Source: Xestospongia bergquistia (lineage: Eukaryota > Porifera > Demospongiae > Haplosclerida > Petrosiidae). Taken from it: a DNA stretch of 64,000 nt. The notes under the pieces are model-generated. The model ran no database searches and was not told where the DNA came from. It saw only the letters and a list, made by a program, of their open reading frames with translations. A program made the position numbers and the translations under genes. Location: the NCBI GenBank assembly GCA_963965975.1, contig OZ014422.1:1736001-1800000 (forward strand), given 5' to 3'. Positions 1 through 12,700 of the stretch are shown here, piece after piece. Within the stretch, counting starts at the first letter, position 1. Each line of letters begins with the position of its first letter.

Positions 1-737
1 CAAAAGGGGTACACACACTATGTTCTTCTTGCTCTGGAGTGCCTTTCAGTAACAGTTTCTTGAGTAGTTTTTGTCTTTCTTTGATAGACATTGGTTTGTT
101 GTAGATTTTACTAGTTGATCCTACAATCACTCTAGGAGATATAACAGGAATAGCTTCCTTTAAAAGAGGTTCTAGACTTAGACTAACAGAATCATCTGAA
201 CTAGCAATACAAAGTGCTACACGAAAACATTGTCTTATGTCAACAACATTTTGCAGAGGTTTAGGAAGACCGCACACAGAGAAATCTGTTGTGAGAGAGT
301 CCAGATAAAAGTGGTCCCAGCCACTTAAAAATAAAGCTGGGTAGCAGCGAGTGAAAAGTTGTTGTCCTTGAGGAAATTGAAGAAGAAATACAATGAGCTT
401 GTCATCATTTAATGATTCATTCTCTTTCTGTTCAACAAGAATTCGAAGATGATTTATCATCTTAAGAGTTACATCCTGCATATTAGCTATGATAAGAAAA
501 ATAGTGTGATCCATGCTTTCTGAAAATGTTTGCACTTGTTTTTCGATTTCCCCATGTAGTGTGTCTGGAGTGATTTTGTAGATTTTCAAAACCCCTAGAT
601 CATCATGAACAATACTCTTTAATAGTGCTAATGTATCATCCTTCACTCCTTCTGATGGATAGCTTGATGGCAAAAATCCAAATAAATGAGATTGTCGAGT
701 ATAAACAAGAACTTTCATTGCACACAATCTAGGATTC
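1..737 (-). CDS. Copy A: first exon of the region after AAA6 (partial)
   Basis: This exon begins after a TATAG acceptor at 738-740 and runs off the window. It is closely similar to the long exons 24641-25910 in copy B and 59553-60822 in copy C. It encodes a helical region after the last AAA module, equivalent in position to the E3-back/shell of RNF213. No zinc-binding cysteine pattern is seen in the visible part. Confidence 0.85.
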
Positions 738-3700
738 CTATAAAACAATATTTGTATGTGAACAGTGGTAATTTAACTTACCAATGATTTTTTTCCAGCT
801 TTTCTAGTTGTGAATTAACCAAGATTTTCAAATTAAAGTGCTCTTGAAACTCAAAGTAAGATTTAATTAAAACACTAGGTATATGCTTAGCATTGACAAT
901 TAATGCTTCAGGAGTTAGAAGATGCATTAAATGTTTTGCTACATATCGTACAAGCCATTGTACAGCAACTGTAATAATGAGACATGAGTCTTCATCCATA
1001 AACCGAACTATTCCAGTGGAACTATGTAGAGCATCAAGTGCTTCACCTATAGCACCTTTGAAATCAAACTCGGGTTTTTCAAGAGCCCCCCAAAAACCTG
1101 CATCTTTCAAGAGCATATCAAATATAATCTTACTCTCTGCCTTTAATTCATATTCTGAAATCTGTTAAGAGATATAATTTGTGATCTAACAAATTAAACA
1201 ATACCTGAGGTATGTTCCATCCAGCTTTAGTCTGTAAAGCATTTAAAGTAGTAGTAAGAATTGTCCGGTGCTTATCATGAGTGAAACGTTTTTCTTCTAT
1301 TTCACAACCAATTTCATATTTATGATCAAGTGAAGGCAGTAAAGACAGAAGAAGAGAATAAAGAGTCTCATGATTAAACTTATCATTATTAACACTGACA
1401 TCAGAAGGCATATCAAGATAAGCTTTACTATGTCTGTCAGCTGCAATAACTTCTTGTAGTTGAGGTGTGTAACCATAAAAGCTTCTTGAACAGCCTAACA
1501 AATTTATCAATGAGGAAACCTATAACAATATAGATGTCATTATTATTGCTACTTAACAAATACATTACCTTCTCAAAGACAGTTTGAATGATAATTTGAA
1601 TATTGGGAGGTTGAGTTTCACACACACTGGAGTAAATAGTAGAGTAAGAGAATAAAAACTTTTCGAATCGGTTCAGAAAAGGTTGAGGAGTTTTAAGTAA
1701 CTCAGATTTCTTCACAACTACAATACATTGAAATTCTGGATGAACTCTGCATGGTTTAGTGTGAGCTCCAATTGAGACATTAGTGAATAATCTCAATCCT
1801 TTCTTTGGATCATCTAAAATTCTAAAACGTTGATTGAATAATTCATAAAAACTTTCATGAATTTCATCTGTCTGGAACATGAGGATAGTATGACCTTGTT
1901 CAACTGAGTGAATAATACCAGCAATAGTGTTAATCTAATATAGAATAAACTATAACAAAACATACTAAACAAATAACTTACATGTATATGACTTTCATCT
2001 ACAAACTCACTACAAGAAAACATATGAGTCTTTCCTTTATTAAGAACTCCACAGGCAAAAAGATATCTAACAGCTGAGTCATCTTCACTTCCATCTATGA
2101 TAAGTTTGTATCGCACACCATGTTCAGTAGTGTATGCTAGTTGATCTGGTCTACTTTCACTTTCTGCTGTCTGAATGCGACTGGAAAGTAAATCCTTTAA
2201 ACTAAGATCAACAATCTCAAGAACATTCTTATGATACATGTCATCATAATTTGCACCAATCTAAGTAAAGAAATAATTTTGAATACTGACTTATAAACCA
2301 ACACTCACTTCTTTCAGAAAGTAGTTGCAAACTTCTGAAAAATCTTCATGACCATTGAGATTGCGTTCTAAAGCCTCAAGTACTATGTCTTCATTAAGGA
2401 ATCCACTGCCTCGTTTCCTTCTTAAGAAACTTATAAAATGAAGAAAATCTCTCTGTCCATAAAAATGTTTAAATTTATCCAACTTCATTACTGAGCTAAA
2501 AGCTGTACAAAATTTTACAATCATATGATTATTTCTTTCCAATGGAATCGTTGAATATAGCAGATCTTTGGCTAAAATCTCAAGGTCATTAGTAGATGTT
2601 TCTGGACGATAAAGACTGATTGCTCTATTGGTCTTAGCAGCATCTAATGCATGATTAGTGATAGCTACAAAGGAAACCTCTCTTCTATCAAGATGATAAT
2701 GAAGAACTTTTAATGACTCATGTCGCTCTTCTGGAAGACCAGCTTCATCCATGAAAACAACACAGTATGTAGGGACAGATGAGCTCTGATATATTTTTTG
2801 TCGTTGAATAGCTTGCTTGAAGAGATTCTGAATCTCAATTGAGCTAGTATGCTGAGAGCATTGATAGAAAAAAGGTTGAAGTCCATTGAAGAGTTTTATA
2901 ACTTTAAAGTCATCATGTTTGGATGCTCTTCCTTTGAAAGTATTTGCAACTATGTTAAAAGACAGAGTTTTTGATGTTCCTGGTTCTCCTATGATAATAA
3001 GAGGTGTATGTGTTTGACAGCAGACAATGTTAGCAAAGACATTTTCTTTCAGAGCTGTTGTTTTTGCTATTCCAGGTGGTAGGTCTACTCGTTCAATGTA
3101 CCAATCTAATTCATCATTAAAAGCTGTTGTAAAATCCACATTTCCTAAGTCCCTACTTTGGATGTTAAGAAATTCACTATAGCTCTTCCTGTCCTTATCT
3201 CCCAGTCGAAGATAATATACAAGTCCTAATGCCACTAACACTGCTCTAACTTGCTGTTCTTTAGTAGTAGAAAATCGCTGGAACTCCTTATACGAGTTAA
3301 ACAGCCATTTGTAGAAATCAAACACTCGTTGCATATCTCTTTGACTAACACAACTTCTTGCACTTTTTTTTGCTTCTTGTGGTAAATAGCCTGCTTCTGT
3401 TAATGTCCTCTTGGCATATTCCCTAATTCTGACCTGGCTTTCTCTTATTAGATAGGTTAACTCTTCAGTTTTGAAACTGGAGGCATCTTTTGTAAGCATT
3501 CTCATTTTAGCAGTGACATATTCAAGTTCTTGTACATCATTCAATGCCCCATAGTCCCATTTCAAATAATCTATTGTAGGATGAAGTTCTCGTACATAAT
3601 AACTTGGTTTGTGCCATACATTCTTCATGTTACATAGTACAGCTGTACTATCACCTCGTAATGGATTACAAGCAGCAATAATGAACACATTGTCTGGCAA

Positions 3701-6700
3701 TGGCTATATAAAAACAGATCAATGTTAATAATATTACTGTTACACATATTTCTAACCTTTCCATCAATAGTTCTGTCTACAACAATTTCTTTAAACAGAC
3801 CCATACAAGATGATGTATTGATCTCATCAAGATATACCTGTAGTTTTATAATGCAAAGTGTATTATCTAACATCAGTGTAACTTACAGTGACTTGAGGTG
3901 TATAATGAGATGTGCTAAATGACTTCTTAATCCGTTCTACTTGTCTATTGACTTCGTCAAAGAAAGTTATTACATCAAAAGGTTTAAGCCCTTTATGAAT
4001 ATGACACAATAATAGATCAATATTAATGTCGTAATACCTGAATGTACATCCAATTTATGAAAGGTGGATACATCTGCTGAGAAAAGGGCTCTTAGAAATT
4101 TAAACATACTCTGTCGTATAACAAAATTGATCATTGAATAGGTAACTCAAACATAACTCACATCTTGAATAATGGGTTCATCTATAAACTTCCAGAAATC
4201 ATGATCTTTAATACGCTTTGGTTGAAGAATAGATACTAAAGGACTTTCTTTCAATTTCACTACAGCTTCCAATATAACTTCCACATCACTACATTGTCCA
4301 GCAACTAGACCCTCCTCATTAATACTACTAGCATTGATAGATTTTTCCAAAGAAGTTAATTGATGTTGTAAGGATGACTCTACTTTTAAATTTTTCTCTA
4401 AAACACAGAAAAATATTAATGGTTTAATCAGTTCAATTTACTTTTCTGTATATCCACAAGTAATTTTTGTAGTTCCTCTTTCTGTTTAGACCATTGAACT
4501 TCCCAGGAGTAGTTCCAAAGTTTAGATAACATCTTCAACAATTCTGTTTTTCCGACTCCAGTTTCTCCCTCAATGATAACAGGCATACCACACTCACGTC
4601 TCTCATGAATATTGAACATTTTCAGAGCATAATCCAATGTGAGGACATAGTTATTGTCATCAATAATCTTCAACCTCTTATAGTGTGTTTCTTCAATTGG
4701 CTTACCCTTTTTGTCAATTCCTACTTGTACAACTTCAGTTACTTCTGGCAAAGGTAAACTGAGAGCTTTTGCTAAGTATTCATCCAAGGTACTCCGTTCA
4801 TAAAGTTTTCTATAGTACAGCAAAATTCATTATTTGAGAGAAGTCAACCAACTCACTCCATTGTTGGAATTGTTAAGCCAAGATTTCCAAAAGCTCTTTT
4901 ATCTTCAATAGGTATTGTATCAGGATACAATGTAATCAAATCAATACTACCACCACCTCCATGTTGTTCATAAATCAACTGCACATAAATGAATGATAAA
5001 CTATCCATTCTTCCATAAACAATATTACTTGTTGATGTGCCTGTAATGACCAATCTTCTTTTGAAGATGGATCACAAAATTGGCAGACTTCTCTCAACAT
5101 AGCCTTTAGTAGAGTTGATCCCAATTTGCTAGTATCTTTTCCATTTGGACCAATTCCTTCATTGTAATTGTATCCTGGAAAATTATCTAGAAACTGGCAA
5201 CGTCTTTTCATATATCTATATCACCAGTTGTATCATTACTAACAAGTAAAATGTCATATCTTACTTGATGAACAGCCTCTGACTAATTTTACGCTCCTTC
5301 ATAAGATCAGGCATGTATTGTTTTAACAATTTCCAACATTCAATAACTTCAAGATCACTCTTATCTCCAAATTTTATTGGATCAGCTAAAAAATAAATTG
5401 AACAACTTATATCTGTAACCTTCTCTTACAATAAAATTTGAAAAGCTTATCAATTCCCCTTCCTGGATTGACTTCTTCTTCATTAAGAGCTCTCAAATAC
5501 TTACACACTAGTTGTACATCATCATCAACTACATAAGGTATACTGGAATCAATGTGTCTCTCAGTACCAATAAAACAAAATGTTGGGATTAGTTTTTGGA
5601 ATATAGAGAGATTTGCTTGAGGATCATTACTAATTGATGGAACCTATTGTGAAATATGCTTATAAAATTCATATAGCCTTCATCCCTCAGACCTCAATGT
5701 AGACTTTCCAATTAAGTCTTTTAGGAACAGTAAAAGACATTCCAGTGTGTGAATCATGTACATATCCCAGTATGAACAGATCAAACATAAACCATCCAAT
5801 TTTGTCCATCAGTTGAGTGAACTGTTTTCTTTCTTCATCAGAAACACTGTTCTATAATAATAATTGTTAATATAAACAACTGAACAATATGTATCATGGC
5901 TAACCCCTGGAGGTAAAAGTGTGAAATTAAAGTGAATGGAACACTTATTTGCATCATTTAAAGAGTTTAGTTTGGTGAGAATACGACTGACAGAAAATGA
6001 CTCATTAATAGCCAAGACCACAGAGAACTGACCAAGCTGATTGTTAATGTAATGTGTCTTTCCATCACCTAACAATGTAAGAAGAGCACAAATATTTATC
6101 CTAAATGAAATAGAATCCCCTACATAGTATCAGTTCAGAAATAAAAATGCTTCATTGTATTCTGCCAACACAACTTTCATGATCATCCTCATAAAATTAA
6201 TTACAATTTGAGACATGTAACAGAAAGGTTCTTTCAGTTTGTATTGAATTTCACAATTGGTATTGACAAATATCAATAACACTTATTTTAGAATCTTGAT
6301 ACATTCTACTTCAAATGACTGTTCATTTGAATAAAGATAACAACATGATCTTTAATTCCCTACGTCTCTGCCATGCAAAATTATTACACAGTAATAGTAA
6401 TAATAGTTGTAATAGCAATAATAGTAGGAAAAATCTCAATATGAAAAAAAGGATTGCAATGAGGATGTTGAGATATTTAGTGTTTTCTGCCGATACATTT
6501 CAATTACCCTACATAGGCAGTATTATTTAACAGTGTCAATAATTACTTTGTGGTTCTTATTGTCACTCTTATCTTATTCTATCATGTCACTATTATTGAT
6601 CAATTTAGTATTATAAACCAGTAGATACAACTGGTAAAGCATACGGCACTTGGAAATTTGATATCTGTTTGAGCAAGCAATTTCATATACATAATTTCCA

Positions 6701-9700
6701 TAGACATTAGTTATCCTTTGCCTGCCCACTTCAGTACTTATAGAAGTAAGTTTAGTAATGAGAGCAATACGTTTTTATATAGTCAATTACTCCTTACCTT
6801 GTAAACCATATACTAACTCAACAGCACAAAAATAGTCATTTCTGAGAATTTTTTCCACATCATCATTTGTTTGAAGTGTCTACACATAAAAGACTATAAT
6901 ACTACAATTACTATAATATAATTATTACTTACAGTAGTGTTAATATAAGGAGCATCATATAAAAGTGAAGAGGAAGTTTCAATAAAATGAATAGTACAAC
7001 AATTCCCAGACTTCAACATTCTTTCATAAATATCCATGTATTTTTGTAACAAGTTCTAATAAATATATATATAAACTCTTTCATGTCATTAGGTATCATA
7101 CCTCTTGTAATTTTGTGGGTAACTTATTTACTTCAAGAAAATAGTAATGTCGAGGAAAAAACTTCATTCGCTGAAAAAAGAATTTAACATCACTTTCTGT
7201 TGTGCCAGAATGACATTGTAAAATCTCATAAGGTTGTGGTATCTGTTCATTAATGGAGACAAGATATACAATAAGTTGTTTGGGAGAGAACTTGTGACAC
7301 TGATGAAGAACAGCATGACTACGAAATATTGAGCTGTGAGGAGGTGGAGACGGTAACTCTAACTGGAATAATTTATCAAGAAATGAGCCAACTATTTCTG
7401 TTGGGGCTCTAACAAGATCCACAGAATTCAACAAAGTCTCCTATTTATATTTAGTTCAATATTTGCAGACTAGTCTAGACAAAATAACTTACACAATCTT
7501 TCATAATACCATCCTTGTAGTGAAATGGTACAAGAAAATGAAGTTGTCTGAAAATTTTTTTAGCAATCAATTCTTTGCTAGAGTGGTCAGTAGAGTGCAT
7601 CAATTTATATAATTCTAGTATACCACCATTAGTTAGAAATGAGAGCCATTTAAAATTTTCTCTATCTTTTGAAGCTTTATCTGACCATTCTTTTTCATCT
7701 TCCTTTGACTTTGATACCTATAACATATAGCCACTATGACATAAATAATATTATTATAACTTACTAGTTTCTTTAGTTCAAAAATATCAGTAGAACAATC
7801 ACATTCATAAGGGAAAATAGTATCAGAGTAATCAGGGTGTCCCATCTCATGAAGAGATTCCATCACATTTTGTATCTTGTTCATTGTCTGGAAGAAGAAA
7901 ATTATATTGAATATAAAAAAGGACACATTATTATAATATACTTCAAATAACTCCATAAATGATTTCATGTTGGCACTTTGATCACTAGAGTCAGAGAATC
8001 CAAGTCGACGAACAAAGTCTTTAATCTCATTTACGTTCCAAATAATCATAAGTACATCATCTCTCTCGTTAGAATTTGAAAGACTGGTGAGATCTGAGCT
8101 TGATTCATTCTGTTTTGGTTGAAACTTTAGAATAATTCTGTCTTCACTGTTTGCAACCAATGATGAGACTTTAATCTGAAAAGTGCCATTAGCAATAATG
8201 CTATGTAGTTCAGCAGCAGTGTTAGCAACTGTGTCTCCCTAAACAAAAGAACATTCATAATGTTGAAATTACCACCTTAATTTTACCTCTGCTCTTGAAA
8301 ACCACATTGTAATTAAGTCAATATTACTATCAACTGTTCGTAACTGAGACAAACAAGTGGATGGTTCTAACTGGGACACTGTCTCAAGAAGTTCATGAAT
8401 TGAGAGATCTGGATTATTTAATGGTACTAGAAGATAATACACAGCATATAACTTTGTTAGAATTTCAGCATTGTACTCCTCATGTTGAAGTCGTTGAGTT
8501 ACAAGAGCCAGCAATTGCTCAAATCGTATTTGTCCTTTCCCTCGAAAGTTGTTTTCATTAAGAAACCGTCGAAGCTCCTTAGTATTTGTGTTGAGAGGTT
8601 CAAAAAGAGTCAGAAACATGAATCTCTCTGATCTGTTCTCGGTGCTTTTTCCAAACCTGCTTTCCTTGAATTTAATGCCTAAAAGATCTTGAATTTCTGT
8701 TACTATGGCAGTGATATTTTTTAAGTTTTTTTCATTCCATGATTTCCCACTCTTGTATCCGCTTACAACATCTTTCAATCTACCCACCTCATCACTCTTA
8801 AGACATTCTTGAAGTCCAAATTCTTCACAAAATGTGAACAATGAGTTAATGTGATTGAGAATTTGATGAAGAATTATCACACTTTCAAAGTGAATGACAG
8901 CATCAGTACTTCTATACTTCTGAAAGTCTGGGAAATCAGTCATAATTTTAACTTCTCTTTTAATTAAGTTCAAATTCATTGCAGCTCCAGCTATAGGCTC
9001 AAAATCCGAAAATGTCACAACACCTGTCAAAATCTTACACATTTTATCTTTCACTCTTTTCAAGGCCTCTGCTAACTGTTCAGTTGTAACACTCTTTTCA
9101 TTTGGTAACTCACTTTTAACAAAGGTCTTAAAAATACAACTCTCATTTAAGTGAAAATGATCAAGCATTGGCATCATTTCAAGGAGAGAACCAAGAAACG
9201 TTTTTATGTCACTGACTAGATCAATCAATTTCTTTAGAGTGACACTTATCTTGACTTCAAGAGTTGTTGAGTTATCAGGTAGTGCTTGAACATTAATTTC
9301 ATTAGGTGGTTTCTCACCAGGAAAGTACACAGATTCGTGAATTTGTTTTAAAATTTGTTCAGAAAATTGGACTTTGTAAGTTGACAAAATATCATGGCGA
9401 CTAGACCTATATACAAGTACAAAGTCACATGATAATTCACTTCAAAATTACCAATTTTTCTTTAAAAACTGGACTAACAACACTGAAAGGACTTTATGAA
9501 ATTGCTGGAATTCTTTTCTTTTAAATTCCACAATTGATTTCTGTACTACTATATTTGTCTTCATTCCAAACCTGTTAGCAACTTCAGAAACTATCTCATG
9601 ATAGCTTAAGTAATATTCCAATTGATCATAGTTGATTTCGTTTCTCTCAATTTGCTTTGCAAGATTAGCTAGTAATTGTGTTAATGTATCTGCCATGGAG

Positions 9701-12700
9701 AGATAAATGCTTATCTCCTGAAAAACGTATCTTTGTTGATGATCAGGTTTTCTGACCTCACGAAACATGGGACCAAGTCTGCAAAGGATGCCATAATGTT
9801 CATAAATTTCACTAAGTCTACATTCTGGTGTTATCTTTATTCTCTCACAAATTCCACTAATGATCTTCCAATAAAAGTGTAAAGCATGCTGATCCCCTTC
9901 TATGATCACTGATTCAGTGACAGTAGTTAGCATACATAACCACTTTGGTTCTTTAGAATTTCCAACCACTAATTTCTACATTGAACATTATTATATACAA
10001 CATATCAATAAAGTAGATCTATTTACTTCAGCTATGATGTCTAGTACAATTTTCTTGAATCTGTTAATTGACTTTAATTGTGCCTATTATGAACACATTA
10101 AAATCACAACATATCTAGATAAATAGATTAAAAACTTACCTTAATATCCGAAAAGTGTTCAGGAAGTTTTAGACCAATTTTATTCTTGTTCATATAACAT
10201 TGCAAATATGCTTCAAAGTCCTGAATGACTTTGGAATCATCTTCTTTATTTTCAGAAACTACTAAAAGAGATCCAGCATTAATTCTAATAAGATCTAATA
10301 TGAATCTTGTAGGCTCCTTTCTTGCTTCATAACATTTAGATAATGGCTTCAAGAGATGATCAATTAAGAATTTGTGATCAAAAGCACCTTTAAATCTGTA
10401 GGTCAGATTTTATTGTCATGTGAATGATGAAATATTATACTAACATATCTGAGAATAGTCGCAATGCTTTGACATGTTGGTCACTAAGACTCTCTTTGGA
10501 TTTGGAAAGTTTTCCAGCATATACTTTAAAAAAGTTTGTAATAAGCTGAGATGTGAAAAAATTAATAAACAAATCTTTTGAAGAATGTTTACTTGTGCAC
10601 TCCACAGCTTTTGATTAGATAACTCAATAAATTGCTCTAGAGTAAAATTATGAAGATTTGCTTTTCCTTTTTCCTGCATCTAGTGATGTATTCATACATA
10701 TATAAAAGTGAACTATGCAAGCATCTATCTCACCTCCTTTAAGAAATGAATATGTAGCTCTTCCTTGCTGAGTAAATATTTAGAGACATTTTTAAGCTGT
10801 CTGATGATTTCGACATTAGTTATTTCTAAAAATTTCATTAAAAATGTCATCCAGTTTTGCAATGCATTTTTGATTGTCTCATTGTAAAATTTTTTAGAAT
10901 ATTCACACACACAGTCAAGATATTGAAATCCCTAAAGTATTCAGTTACTGTGAAGTTCTAATCAAATACATGAAGTACATACTTGTATTATAACATTAGC
11001 AATGTTTTTTCCACCAGCAATTGTCATGTAGGCTGCATGATTCTTATGTTTACGTTCCTCATCGTGTAAAGCTTGTTCATGGACTGTCAGTGTTTGTTGA
11101 CAAAAATAATCACAAAACTCATCAGATGTCTTTACCCACTTGTACATGTGTAAAGTGACATTACTGTTGTAAAATAACCAATGTATATCGAGTAAAAAAG
11201 TTAAAGTAGAATCTATACCTCATTTCATGAAAAGTACGTGGTTTTCCATTCTTCTTTAGCAACAATTCAAGACCACCACAACCAACAAATGTTTTACTAT
11301 ATTCTAATTTAAGAACATCTCCATGTGCGCTACACATGGCAAGTGTTGCCAGCACTTCAGTGGTCAAAGCAATGGGAGTTAACAACTATAATTATATGTG
11401 CTAAAGTTTAATATACAATTTTAGGATAAACATTTTATACCTTTGAAAGATGTTTCCATATATCATACGGAATGATCATACAACTACTTAGAGAGCAATC
11501 AGTAAACTTAAATGCTATACTAACTACACAACATAAAGAAGCATCAAGTCAAACAGAGTCAATAAGTCCACTTACTCCATTTCATTAACACTCTTACATG
11601 CAAGCATAAGAGTTCTTCTGTAATATCTTTTAGCTTTATTCTATTAAGATACTCCATCATCAAATTAAGTATAGCACTATGAACTTTATGATAGACTGGA
11701 ACAGTTATATTAGTACTTTCCATGACTTCAAAGTTTCCCCTGTTAATGAACAAATTTTATAAAAATTCAAATTTTAGATAAGTTACCTTTTGTAAAAATG
11801 TCTCACATTTGGAGCAATTTGTCCAAAGTCAAGATGAACCATGTAGTTTACAATATTGTCACTTAATGCCTGAATAGCTTCCCTTGATTTTTTAAAAGAT
11901 TTTGGCACATTTTTAAGACTGAAAATTATATAATTCAATCACACTGAGTGATTAGACACTACCTACTTTTGTAACAGAACTACAAAATGAATAAGAAAAA
12001 TAAAGTCTTTCATATAAACTTTATGAATATGAGGTGATAATTCAGTTACTGCATCAGATAAATTTTGATCCTATTGAGCAGAGAAACAAAGTAAGCAACA
12101 ATAGCTCAGAGTACTTACCTTCAGTAGCTCCTTATTCACAAAGGTACATGTTATTAGCTGAAAAATTTCTGGCTTCTCACTAACAACAACTGAGCTTTCT
12201 TCATTTGGAAAAATGTGGATTCTCAAGCATTCCAGCAAAGGGTTCTTGTTTGGTGTTTGGCCACCACTATCTGTAACCGAGTTAGAATATCTTAGTATAT
12301 GCAAACAAATCCCTTACACATTGCTTGTGGAATATGGCGATGTTCATCTGGTTCAATATCATTCTGCTGAAATAAAAACTTACATTTGCACAAATCCTTA
12401 GCATCAGTAAGGTGAGCTATCTTTTGACCATTTGTACATGAAGTAACATATACTGGAATGTTAACAACAAAATCAGGATCAGAGATATAAAACTGTGGCT
12501 CCAGCATTAATTCCACTGATGGGTTGATAAATAGAACAGCCACTGTGGATAGTATCTCCTCATACAAATCCAAAAATCCTTCTAACTTTCCTTGGTCATC
12601 TTGAGTAAGGAAATGACATCTTACATGTTCAATTGATGATTTGTCATTAAAAGATATAACAAAACTTCCTTTCAAAGACTTCAGTCTATCACTTTGACGT

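Noticed and set aside
893..1168. Plus-strand open frames at 893-1168, 26053-26346 and 60965-61258
   Set aside because: They recur only because they lie opposite the same conserved RNF213-like exon; no start context or family match.
6315..6530. Asn/Ser-rich 71-codon plus-strand frame
   Set aside because: Produced by a short trinucleotide-like repeat in an intron of copy A.
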